DNA of 44,289 nucleotides from Candidatus Gastranaerophilales bacterium. GTDB taxonomy: Bacteria; Cyanobacteriota; Vampirovibrionia; Gastranaerophilales; Gastranaerophilaceae. Numbering within the stretch: position 1 is the first letter of the stretch; the number at the start of each line of letters is the position of its first letter. Under the pieces are notes generated by a model. It was given only the letters and a program-made list of their open reading frames with translations, made no database searches and was not told the origin of the DNA. Both the position numbers and the translations under genes were made by a program. Shown here one piece after another: positions 1-7,791 of this stretch. The stretch lies in assembly GCA_944322545.1 (NCBI GenBank), contig CALUPF010000018.1, positions 1 to 44,289 of the forward strand, written 5' to 3'.

Positions 1-494
1 AACTCTCTTAAATCTTTTAAAATTACTGTTTTGTTATTTAATAAATCAAATTTTTGAATACCTGTTTCAATTGTCAATTTAAGCTCTTCAGGATCAAAAG
101 GTTTAACTATATATTGATATAAATGACAATCATTAATTGAATCAACTATTGCATCTACATCTAAATGACCTGTCAAAAGAATTTTTACAATGTCTGGATA
201 TTCCCCAGCAACTTTTTTTAAAAATTCAGTGCCTTCCATTTCAGGCATTTTTTGGTCACTGACAATAAGAGCAATTTCTTTACCTTTGCCTTCTACGATT
301 TCAAGAGCTTCTTTTCCATTAGATGCTGTAAGAATATTGTAATCATGGCGAAGAGTTCTTCTCAAAAGTTGAAGGTTATTCACCTCATCATCAACAAGAA
401 GAATTGTATGTTTTTCATTCTTAGGGTTCAATTGAAGAATTTCACCAAGGCTTTCTTCAAAAGAATCTTCTTTTAACAGAGCAAAATTTTCCAT
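1..494 (-). CDS. Response regulator, receiver domain (3' part lost at window edge)
   Basis: The gene starts at 494 on the minus strand (MENFALLKEDSF...) and runs off the left edge, so only about 164 residues are visible. After a 28-residue lead-in comes a CheY-like receiver domain: the acidic pair in ILLVDDE, the phospho-acceptor Asp in LIVSDQKMPEMEG, the Thr in ILLTGH and the Lys in YIVKPFDPEEL. All residues needed for phosphorylation are present. The output domain lies outside the window, so it could be an HD-GYP, GGDEF, cyclase or kinase protein. The phrase DCHLYQYIVKPFDPEELKL resembles cyanobacterial receivers joined to signalling output domains (family knowledge). It is divergent from the PPC gene at 659, with a 164 bp shared upstream region. 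Confident as a receiver domain; function beyond that unknown. Confidence 0.85.
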   Translation of the reverse strand, partial: MENFALLKEDSFEESLGEILQLNPKNEKHTILLVDDEVNNLQLLRRTLRHDYNILTASNGKEALEIVEGKGKEIALIVSDQKMPEMEGTEFLKKVAGEYPDIVKILLTGHLDVDAIVDSINDCHLYQYIVKPFDPEELKLTIETGIQKFDLLNNKTVILKDLRE

Positions 495-658
495 ACTTAC
501 ACCATATTACTCTTTTTTCTTCGACTACTTCCAGCCAAAACTTTATAACTTTTTATTTAAACGTTACAAAAATTAAAAAAAATGTTATAACTTAGGTTAT
601 TATATATTATTTTTGGAATAATTAAAATAGACCATATAAAGCAGAAAATAGGTAAAGT

Positions 659-1090
659 ATGTTATTAAAACAATATGAACAAGGAAGACAATTTATGGCA
701 AAACTGGAATATCAATCAGATTTGCTTGAAGAATTGAACAAGATTTGTCGTGAAGAAAACATTAAAACAGGTGTGATAAATGCAATAGGTGCTGTTTCTA
801 GTTTAAAACTCGGTTTTTATGACCAAGAAACAAAAGAATATATAATAACAACTTATGCATATGACGAACCGATGGAAATAGTTTCTTGCAGTGGAAACAT
901 TTCTTTAAAAGATGGAAAACCCTTCTCACATGTGCATATAGTAGCTGCTGACAGAAAAGGAAAATGTATCGGAGGACATCTTGTTCAAGGCACAGCAGTA
1001 TTTGCTGGTGAAGTTTTTGTTCAAGAATTACTTGGTGAAGATTTAGTTAGAGAAGAAGACGAAGAAACAAAACTTACTCTTTGGAAATAA
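659..1090 (+). CDS. PPC/DUF296 domain protein
   Basis: The 143-residue product fits a single PPC (plants and prokaryotes conserved, DUF296) domain. Diagnostic parts are the GRQFMAKLEYQSDLLEELNKI N-terminal strand-helix, the GVINAIGAV segment and the metal-ligand type motif PFSHVHIVAADRKG followed by GGHL. Bacterial members are small trimeric proteins; in plants the domain is attached to AT-hooks and binds DNA-associated partners, but the bacterial role is not settled, so I give no function. A weak AGG precedes the ATG (ATAGGTAAAGT). Upstream, TGTTATAAC around 582-590 could be an extended -10. Probably monocistronic: the next plus gene begins 90 bases later after a long hairpin. Confidence 0.85.
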   Translation: MLLKQYEQGRQFMAKLEYQSDLLEELNKICREENIKTGVINAIGAVSSLKLGFYDQETKEYIITTYAYDEPMEIVSCSGNISLKDGKPFSHVHIVAADRKGKCIGGHLVQGTAVFAGEVFVQELLGEDLVREEDEETKLTLWK

Positions 1091-1107
1091 AATTTGATTT
1101 ATTTTAA

Positions 1108-1140
1108 GAAGCTGTCAGATATTGCATATCAGGCAGTTTC
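1108..1140. repeat. 15-bp stem-loop between the PPC and CDF genes
   Basis: The arms 1108-1122 and 1126-1140 pair over 15 positions with two G-T wobbles and one A-A mismatch, around a three-base TGC loop. There is no proper T-run on either side, so it is not a standard intrinsic terminator. It may be a weak terminator, an RNA stability element or a remnant of a small palindromic repeat. No second copy was seen in the window. Confidence 0.45.
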
Positions 1141-1180
1141 TGAGTATTATATATACTAGTTCAATAAATAAGGAAAAATA

Positions 1181-3043
1181 ATGTCATCAGACAGTAAAAA
1201 TATAGAAACTATTAAAACAACAATTTTATCAGACACTTCAGAAGAAACTATAGAGGAACACGTAGCAAATAATTCAAGATTTATGGCAGTAATAAAAGCT
1301 CTTATTGCCAATGTTGGAATTGCTTTAGTTAAATTTATTTGCTTTTTATTTTCAGGCAGTTCTGCAATGTTAGCCGAATCAATCCACTCAGGAGTAGATT
1401 CATTTAACAGTATTTGTCTATTGGTAGGCATTAAAAGAGGCTCAAGACCTGCTGATAACGTTCATCCATTCGGTTATGGATTAGAAGCAAATATTTGGGC
1501 AATGTTTGCTTCGATATTAATGCTAGGTGGTACTTTTGTAGCTATATATCACGGGTTTGAAAAATTAATAAAAGCTCAAAGTGTTGATGATTTATTAGTT
1601 CATTACAATGCAATTGCAATAGCTTTAATTTGCAGCATAATGTTTGAAGCTTGGGCTGTAATGAGCGCTTCTAAAGCGGTTTTGCATGAAATGGATATTG
1701 AAGAGAAAAATCCTATAAAAGAATTTTTCCGTTCAATAAAATATATCGGTCATATAAAAAGCCCAACAACAAAATTTGTTTGGTACGAAGATACAGCTGC
1801 TTTAACAGGTGTTGTTGTAGCTTTTGTTGCATTAACTATGGCTAAATTTGTTATGCCCCATAACATTGCAGATATTCCCGATGCTATTGCATCTATCATA
1901 ATTGGTTCAATTCTGTTTGTTTTAGCAATTTACCTTTTAAAAAACAATGTAAACAGTCTTACTGTACAATCAGCAGAACCTGACGTTGAAGATAAAATCA
2001 GACAAGTTGCAGCTACTATTCATGGCATTACGGACGTTGTTGAATTAAAAACAATAGACTTAGGATCTTCAGGTCTAATCATAAATATGACAATTGAAGT
2101 TGATCCTGAAACTCAAATGAAAGATGCTGATGATATAGCAGATATGCTTGAAAGAAAAGTAAAAAAAGTTATTAAAAACGTAACTCATATTACTATTGAA
2201 TTACAAGCTCATGACGCTGAAGACAATTGGGAAGAAAAATTCCATAAATTGATTGAAGAAGGCGAAAAAATTGAAACAATAGACAGCCATGAAGCAAAAA
2301 TGCTTTCAAATTTCTTTGGCTTTGCAAATACAGTTGTTAAAGAAATAATGGTGCCAAGACCTGAAATTTTCATGGTTAACGTTGAAGAAAACATCAATGA
2401 ACTTGCTGATATGATAATTAATTCAGGACATACAAGAATTCCTGTTTATAGAGATAATGTCGATAATATAATCGGTGTCATCAACGCAAAAGATGTTTTA
2501 AAAGTAATAAAAAATAATCACGTTGATGAAAACTTCTCAATAGAAGTTTTAGCTAGAGAACTTTTAATTGTTCCAGAAAATAAATTTATTTCTGACTTAT
2601 TAAGTGATTTCACTTCTTCAAAAAACCAAATAGCAGCAGTTGTTGACGAACACGGTGGAATTGCTGGTATAGTAACAATCGAAGATATTCTTGAAGAAAT
2701 TGTAGGTGAAATTTACGATGAATTTGACAAAGTAGAAACACCTGAAGTGGTAAGAATTGATGAAAACACCCTTAACGTTTCTTGCAAAATGGATATCGAA
2801 GATATAAATGAAAGATTTGACTTAGATATACCTAACGAAGATTTCCAAACAATTGGTGGATATGTTTTCGGACTTTTAGGCAGAGAACCTGAGTTAAATG
2901 ATGTAATTGAAGACAAAAATATTACATATACAATACTTGAGATTGATGGAAGAAGAATTTCACGTATAAAAATGTACAGACAAACTCCATTCGTTGATGC
3001 TACTGAAACTAAAAACGAAAGCGAAAACAACGAACAACAATAG
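1181..3043 (+). CDS. Cation diffusion facilitator fused to CBS pair and CorC/HlyC domain
   Basis: The 620-residue protein combines two families that are normally separate. Residues about 33-345 are a cation diffusion facilitator (CDF, Zn/Mn/Fe efflux, proton-coupled), with transmembrane segments, AESIHSGVD (H69, D73), HPFGYG (95-100), YEDTAALTG (E203, D204) and IPDAIAS (D234); the YED form recalls the ZNT9-like branch. Residues about 370-515 match the CBS pair of CorC/TlyC proteins (VVKEIMVPRPE, GHTRIPVYRDN, VVDEHGGIAGIVTIEDILEEIVGE). Residues about 525-610 match the CorC_HlyC domain. In standard CorC proteins the membrane part is DUF21; here a CDF channel takes its place. AAGGA precedes the ATG. 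The gene converges on glgA with 8 bases between stops and no obvious terminator. A cytoplasmic nucleotide-sensing tail controlling metal efflux is my inference. Confidence 0.88.
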   Translation: MSSDSKNIETIKTTILSDTSEETIEEHVANNSRFMAVIKALIANVGIALVKFICFLFSGSSAMLAESIHSGVDSFNSICLLVGIKRGSRPADNVHPFGYGLEANIWAMFASILMLGGTFVAIYHGFEKLIKAQSVDDLLVHYNAIAIALICSIMFEAWAVMSASKAVLHEMDIEEKNPIKEFFRSIKYIGHIKSPTTKFVWYEDTAALTGVVVAFVALTMAKFVMPHNIADIPDAIASIIIGSILFVLAIYLLKNNVNSLTVQSAEPDVEDKIRQVAATIHGITDVVELKTIDLGSSGLIINMTIEVDPETQMKDADDIADMLERKVKKVIKNVTHITIELQAHDAEDNWEEKFHKLIEEGEKIETIDSHEAKMLSNFFGFANTVVKEIMVPRPEIFMVNVEENINELADMIINSGHTRIPVYRDNVDNIIGVINAKDVLKVIKNNHVDENFSIEVLARELLIVPENKFISDLLSDFTSSKNQIAAVVDEHGGIAGIVTIEDILEEIVGEIYDEFDKVETPEVVRIDENTLNVSCKMDIEDINERFDLDIPNEDFQTIGGYVFGLLGREPELNDVIEDKNITYTILEIDGRRISRIKMYRQTPFVDATETKNESENNEQQ

Positions 3044-3051
3044 TTTGTAAT

Positions 3052-4500
3052 TTATTTACCACACGCTTCTTTGTAAGCTTGGACATATTTTTCAGCGCTT
3101 TTATCCCAGCTGAAATCTGCATTCATTGCATTTTTAACAATCATTTCCCAATCTTTTTTGTCTTTAAATATGTCTAAAGCATATCTAATACAATCCATCA
3201 TGGCATAAGGGCTGTAGTTCCAGAATTTAAAGCCATCTCCGCCTTCCATTGGATAGCCTATAATAGTATCATCTAGTCCACCAGTTGCTCTAACTATTGG
3301 GATTGTTCCATATTTTAAAGATATGAGCTGACTCAAACCACAAGGTTCAAAAGCTGATGGCATCAAAAACATATCAGCTCCTGCATACATAAGATTGCTT
3401 AATTCTGCACAAAAATCGATTTTTGCTCTTATATTATTACTTGAATCATTTAAGTATCTAAACATGTCCTCGTAATGCTGTGCTCCTGTACCCAAAATAA
3501 TAAATTGAGCATCTAAGTTTTTGAGCTCTTCACAGACAGGTCCAAATAAATCAAAACCTTTTTGTTCTACTAACCTAGAAACAACAGCAATTAAAGGTTT
3601 ATCTTTTTCATAAGGAAGTCCAAATTTTTCTAAAACAGCTTTTTTAGAATATTCTTTGTCTTTCCAAGTTTTGATACTGTAATTTTTAGTTATGAATTTA
3701 TCTGTTTCTGGGTTAAAGACACTATAATCAACGCCATTTAATATACCTAAAAGCTTATGAGCATTGTGGTTTAATGTCCAATCTAAACCATTTCCACCTT
3801 CATAAGTTTTGATTTCATTAGCATAATTAGGTGAAACAACAATTATTTTATCACTATAATTTATTGCACCTTTCATCCAATTAAGCATTCCGAAATGCTC
3901 TAGCCCCCAACAATTCCAAACCTCTTTGTGGTCAATTTGAGCAAAATACAATAAATCGTCAAACCACTGACCTTGGTATGCTATGTTATGAATAGAGAAA
4001 AAGTTTTTAGTATCTTTGAAAAACGGATCATTTTTATAGTTAACTTTCATATAAACCGGAATCATTGCCGTATGCCAGTCGTTAGAATGAATTATATCGG
4101 GTTTAAAATTCAATAATTTTGCATATTCAATAGAAGCATGTGAAAATGCGATAAAACGCTCATGCTCATATCTTGTGTCTATATTTCTAGGATAAACAGA
4201 ATTGAATGGAGCAAAGTATTTGCTGTTATCAAGAAAAAATACATTTATGTTTGTTCCTGGCAATTTTGCCATTTTTAAATTGAAATAATATTGTCCGTAG
4301 CTATAATCAATTGTTAATTTGGAATTTGGTATTTCCTCAATATGAAATTTTTGTTGATCAATACATCCATGCAATGGAGTGAAAATAGCAACTTCATGTC
4401 CCATTTTTTCAAGCACTTTAGGAAGACTACCAACCACATCAGCTAAACCGCCAACTTTTGAAAATGGAGCAACCTCAGCTGAAACAAACATTATTTTCAT
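3052..4500 (-). CDS. glgA: Glycogen (starch) synthase, GT5
   Basis: The 482-residue length and sequence fit bacterial GlgA, which adds glucose from ADP-glucose to the non-reducing end of alpha-1,4-glucan. The N-terminus carries the nucleotide-sugar motif KVGGLADVVGSLP (about residues 16-28). Other GT5 blocks are DIIHSNDWHTAMIPVY, FSIHNIAYQGQ, the GVDYSVFNPETD segment and the C-terminal SAFEPCGLSQLISLKYGTIP motif with the catalytic-site Glu. The start has AGAGGGT at good spacing. It is the only glycogen gene in the window and has its own promoter between the prepilin terminator and the ATG, so it looks monocistronic. Very likely correct. Confidence 0.96.
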   Translation of the reverse strand: MKIMFVSAEVAPFSKVGGLADVVGSLPKVLEKMGHEVAIFTPLHGCIDQQKFHIEEIPNSKLTIDYSYGQYYFNLKMAKLPGTNINVFFLDNSKYFAPFNSVYPRNIDTRYEHERFIAFSHASIEYAKLLNFKPDIIHSNDWHTAMIPVYMKVNYKNDPFFKDTKNFFSIHNIAYQGQWFDDLLYFAQIDHKEVWNCWGLEHFGMLNWMKGAINYSDKIIVVSPNYANEIKTYEGGNGLDWTLNHNAHKLLGILNGVDYSVFNPETDKFITKNYSIKTWKDKEYSKKAVLEKFGLPYEKDKPLIAVVSRLVEQKGFDLFGPVCEELKNLDAQFIILGTGAQHYEDMFRYLNDSSNNIRAKIDFCAELSNLMYAGADMFLMPSAFEPCGLSQLISLKYGTIPIVRATGGLDDTIIGYPMEGGDGFKFWNYSPYAMMDCIRYALDIFKDKKDWEMIVKNAMNADFSWDKSAEKYVQAYKEACGK

Positions 4501-4536
4501 GATAAACCCTCTATTTTTTAAATATTTTTTAAATAA

Positions 4537-4545
4537 ATTATAGCA
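4537..4545 (-). promoter_or_regulatory. Extended -10 for glgA
   Basis: On the minus strand the sequence reads TGCTATAAT, a consensus extended -10, 37 bases before the glgA ATG. It lies just after the terminator of the upstream prepilin gene, which makes an independent glgA promoter plausible. A good -35 is not evident. Confidence 0.55.
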
Positions 4546-4551
4546 TTATTA

Positions 4552-4580
4552 TAAAAAAAAGACCCTTAGTAATAAGGGTC
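4552..4580 (-). terminator. Intrinsic terminator after the prepilin gene
   Basis: The stem GACCCTTA/TAAGGGTC (4561-4580) is followed on the minus strand by a run of eight or more T. It lies 37 bases past the prepilin stop and separates that gene from glgA. Confidence 0.9.
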
Positions 4581-4616
4581 GAGTCACATGCAAAACTATA
4601 TTATTTAGCTCTTTTG

Positions 4617-6362
4617 TTACCACTGGATAAAAACTAATCCTGATGTACCATTACCACCATTTCCTGGTGTTATTGAACCACTAGAAGAGACTGAAATAGT
4701 ACCGCCGCCGCCTCCAGAGCCAGCTCCATATATTCTGTTAAATGTGCCTATTGCTGAACCATCTTTAAATACAGTTTGAGATAGCCCATTAGCAGAATTA
4801 TTTCCATTTTGCAATCCTCCTAGACCTCCTGTTCCAGTTTTTTTAGAGGTTAAAATATCTGCCAATGTGCCATTTCCTCCTATTGGCATTTGATTACTAT
4901 TCTTTTCTAATGAAGTAGTAGTATCATTTCTTGGATCAATTGCTCGAGCTCCAGCACCTCCTGCAACATGAGAGCCATTTTTTATATAAGAAGCTTGTCC
5001 ATCACGACCTGCTGTTCTTTCATTATTAGTCATTAGCATACTTGGTGAAACCTGAGTAAATCTACCACCAGCTCCGCCTTTTCCAGGGAAAAGTAAAGTT
5101 TTTTGAGGCATTTCTGAATAAGATAATTGTAAAACTCGACCAGCTTGACCACCAAGACCTGCAAAATATGGTTTGTATTTTATTGCAACAAGTCCTGCTA
5201 CACCAGGAAAAATATCTGGACGCCAATACGTGAGACTTGGTTTATAATATCCATTTCCTCCACCACCGGCTCCATAATTATCTACACAATATTTATTTTT
5301 ATTTGAAACAGTCTGCTTTCTCATAATTCCAAGGTGAATACCATCATAAGAAGAACAATTATTAAACTCTTGATTAAAAGTACTACTGTAATTAGTCAAA
5401 TTAGGATTATTATTATATGGATTAACTTTTTGACTTGCAGAAGACAATGCTCCAACAGGTTCAATAGACTTATGAACTATACCAGTTCCACCATCTATTA
5501 TTGTATCTCCATTTTTTGGAGCAGAATATGTATCTCTAAGATGTCCCTTAAAAACACTCATATAACTAATAGGCAATGATGAATTAGCTTGTCCCTCACC
5601 CCAACTCATATATTTAGGATCACCTGAACGTGTATAACCAGTTATAAAAGCATCCCTAGTACGACCTTGGAGCTTCAAAGGTCCCATATAATAAGTCACG
5701 CCACTGCCCCCACCTGCTGCCTCAGCATACAATCTAGAGACTTCTACACGAGAAGAATCACCTGATTGTCCACTTCCTCCAGATAAAACGACACCTCCAG
5801 CACCCACTTTTACTTTTATAGTTGTATCTTTTGCCAAAATAGTAGGATTAACATATACAATATCACCATAATCACCAGAGCCGGCAAAATAGTCATAACC
5901 ATTATCACCTACACGAGCTCCACCAGCACCGCCGCCACCTACAACGAGAAATTCATATAAACCCATATACGGTGTGACAAATGTATGTTCACCTGTATCT
6001 GTAAAATATTTATAATAATTACCTAAAGTTGCTGCTGAACCAGCACCACCACCGCCTCCACCTACAACTGTTACTACAAAATTTTTCGCATTTGGAGGTG
6101 GATTGAATACGCAACCATTACGGTTTTCTTCCTTATCAAAAATAATAGAACCATCAATAACTTGATCATCTACAACAGATCTTGCTATCAGATTATCACC
6201 ATTCCAATAACAAGCGTAGACTCCATGATGTTGCTCTTTTTTGGCTCTAACTTTTTTTGTCAAAATTGGAATAGACGCTAATGTTATTAAACAAACAATT
6301 AACAATGTCATTAAAGCTTCCGCTAAAGAAAATCCTTTTTTCTCCTTTTTTAAGTTAATCAT
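4617..6362 (-). CDS. Type IV prepilin-like protein with long glycine-rich domains
   Basis: I start the gene at the ATG at 6362 (581 residues) rather than the in-frame ATG at 6404, because AGGAG sits five bases before it and it gives a normal short prepilin leader. The leader MINLKKEKKG is followed by a class III cleavage site (G10/F11), the conserved Glu at +5 (E15) and a hydrophobic stretch to about residue 34. A short segment with C51 and C84 follows. The remaining ~490 residues are glycine-rich: VVGGGGGGAG (about 99-108), LVVGGGGAGG (139-148), GAGGGGNGY, and a C-terminal GGNGTSGLVFIQW. The blocks ending in VVGGGGG after a T-F-x-x-P strand resemble the glycine-rich domains of phage tail fibres and some surface proteins. 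Probably a surface or pseudopilus-associated adhesin exported by a type IV pilus/type II-like system; no assembly genes lie nearby. Confidence 0.8.
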   Translation of the reverse strand: MINLKKEKKGFSLAEALMTLLIVCLITLASIPILTKKVRAKKEQHHGVYACYWNGDNLIARSVVDDQVIDGSIIFDKEENRNGCVFNPPPNAKNFVVTVVGGGGGGAGSAATLGNYYKYFTDTGEHTFVTPYMGLYEFLVVGGGGAGGARVGDNGYDYFAGSGDYGDIVYVNPTILAKDTTIKVKVGAGGVVLSGGSGQSGDSSRVEVSRLYAEAAGGGSGVTYYMGPLKLQGRTRDAFITGYTRSGDPKYMSWGEGQANSSLPISYMSVFKGHLRDTYSAPKNGDTIIDGGTGIVHKSIEPVGALSSASQKVNPYNNNPNLTNYSSTFNQEFNNCSSYDGIHLGIMRKQTVSNKNKYCVDNYGAGGGGNGYYKPSLTYWRPDIFPGVAGLVAIKYKPYFAGLGGQAGRVLQLSYSEMPQKTLLFPGKGGAGGRFTQVSPSMLMTNNERTAGRDGQASYIKNGSHVAGGAGARAIDPRNDTTTSLEKNSNQMPIGGNGTLADILTSKKTGTGGLGGLQNGNNSANGLSQTVFKDGSAIGTFNRIYGAGSGGGGGTISVSSSGSITPGNGGNGTSGLVFIQW

Positions 6363-6489
6363 TGAAACTCCTATAAAATAATCTTTTTCATTAAAAAAAT
6401 ACAATAACTTAATGTATTAATTTAAATATACCACATTTCATAGCTTTTAACACTAATTATTTTATATGAATTTAATGCTGAACATTATT

Positions 6490-6529
6490 TTAAAAAAAAC
6501 CCCTTTAAACTGATAATATTCAAAAGGGG
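6490..6529 (-). terminator. Hairpin with T-run on the minus strand, overlapping the RBS of the XRE gene
   Basis: CCCCTTT (6500-6506) pairs with AAAGGGG (6523-6529) around a 16-base loop. On the minus strand it is followed by eight T, so it can end transcripts coming from smc-scpA, which has no terminator of its own before the facing XRE gene. On the plus strand the AAGGGG arm is the ribosome binding site of the XRE gene. The loop is long for a terminator, so the call is moderate. Confidence 0.5.
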
Positions 6530-6537
6530 AATGGATT

Positions 6538-6849
6538 ATGTCAGACATAAAAAAACTGCTAGGCAAAAAAATTAAACAATTCAGAAAATTAAAAAATTTA
6601 ACACAAGAAGAATTAGCAGAAAAAATAAATATTGAAGTTCCTAGTTTAAGTAACATTGAAACAGGTAAATTTGCTCCATCTTTTGAAACGTTGCAAAAAT
6701 TAAGCACTATTTTAGAAACCAATATATGGGAATTTTATTATTTTAACCCAATTTCTAAGGAAAAAATGGTTGAAGTAATTAACTATAAAATAAAAAATAA
6801 TGAAGAATTAATAAAAATTGTTTATTATTTTTTAAAATCTATTGAATAA
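6538..6849 (+). CDS. Small XRE-family (Cro/C1) DNA-binding regulator
   Basis: The 103-residue product starts with a helix-turn-helix of the Cro/C1 type at about residues 6-66: LGKKIKQFRKLKNLTQEELAEKI, then VPSLSNIETGKFAPSFETLQKLSTIL. The last ~35 residues are a lysine-rich helical tail without a recognised domain. It probably acts as a local or autoregulatory repressor; targets are unknown. AAGGGG precedes the ATG and lies inside a hairpin. Its stop codon (6847-6849) directly abuts the scpA stop on the other strand, so the two genes converge with no gap. Confidence 0.85.
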   Translation: MSDIKKLLGKKIKQFRKLKNLTQEELAEKINIEVPSLSNIETGKFAPSFETLQKLSTILETNIWEFYYFNPISKEKMVEVINYKIKNNEELIKIVYYFLKSIE

Positions 6850-7740
6850 TTAAGCAGATTCTTTTTGATTTTCAACTGTTTTTTTATAGGGAACTGCGTA
6901 TAATTCACCATAAAACTCTTCCTGATATAAATCGATATCAGCTTCAGGTTCTGCAGTTAAAAACAATAAAGCAATATAAGCAGAAATTTTATCCAAACCT
7001 AAAAGAGTTAACGTGTTCAATTCCACTTTTTCTTCTGTTTCGAAAATCTTTTTAAGATTTTCATGCAAAACTTCAACACTTTTTTCAATGTATTCATCGT
7101 GAGCAAGATTTACAATATCATCAGGAGTCAGTCTTGCGTATGAACGAACGCGTCTTTTTGCACGTTCATGTGCATTTTTTAAAGACTGTTTTCTATCTAA
7201 TTCTTCATAAAATTGAAGCTGTTTGATTAAGTCTTTCAAATTAACCATTCTGCTTCTATTCAAACGAATACTTGTTCTTCTTTGTAAAACCTCATCCAAT
7301 GAAATTACGTTATTGGTATTTATTTCTTCATCATTCCAATTGTCGTCTTCTAACTCAAAATCATCGAAATTTTCTTCATCGTATTCATTTAGACCCTCTA
7401 TTTGATTTGCATCTATACCTTCTAGAACATTTGATTTTAGTCTTAAAAGAATAGCAGCAAACAAAAGAGTTCTTCCTGTTAACCTTAAGTTTTGAGCTTT
7501 CATTTGAAATAAATGAGCAAGATACTTATCTGTAACATCAACAATATCTACATTCCAAGGGTCAATTTTGCCATTTTTAGCCATTTGAACAAGAATCTCA
7601 ACCCCATCTACCTGACCAGCTTCATTTTGCGCTTCGACAGTAGAAATCATAGACATTTCATCAAGTCCATCTGTCATAGGCACCGGTGCTTCAGATGCAT
7701 AAAATTCATGATTTAAGCTAGATTCGGCTGTTTCTGTCAT
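6850..7740 (-). CDS. scpA: Segregation and condensation protein A
   Basis: The 296-residue protein is the kleisin partner of bacterial SMC. After an acidic, probably disordered lead of about 45 residues comes the typical block VEILVQMAKNGKIDPWNVDIVDVTDKYLAHL, then LTGRTLLFAAILLRLKSNVLE. A second acidic stretch (about 120-145) and the C-terminal winged-helix region ending with ISAYIALLFLTAEPEADIDLYQEEFYGEL follow. It links the two SMC heads and helps compact and segregate the origin region. It lies 51 bases downstream of smc with AAGGGA before the ATG, so the two are likely co-transcribed; scpB is not in the window. Confidence 0.93.
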   Translation of the reverse strand: MTETAESSLNHEFYASEAPVPMTDGLDEMSMISTVEAQNEAGQVDGVEILVQMAKNGKIDPWNVDIVDVTDKYLAHLFQMKAQNLRLTGRTLLFAAILLRLKSNVLEGIDANQIEGLNEYDEENFDDFELEDDNWNDEEINTNNVISLDEVLQRRTSIRLNRSRMVNLKDLIKQLQFYEELDRKQSLKNAHERAKRRVRSYARLTPDDIVNLAHDEYIEKSVEVLHENLKKIFETEEKVELNTLTLLGLDKISAYIALLFLTAEPEADIDLYQEEFYGELYAVPYKKTVENQKESA

Positions 7741-7791
7741 TTTAAATTCCCTTGCTTATTGCTATTTAAATGCTTAAAGCAGTTTTCTCCC

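Noticed and set aside
252..476. 74-residue plus-strand reading frame
   Set aside because: It is the antisense shadow of the response regulator receiver domain on the minus strand.
6362..6404. Longer prepilin start at 6404
   Set aside because: The downstream ATG has AGGAG at good spacing and gives a normal short prepilin leader.
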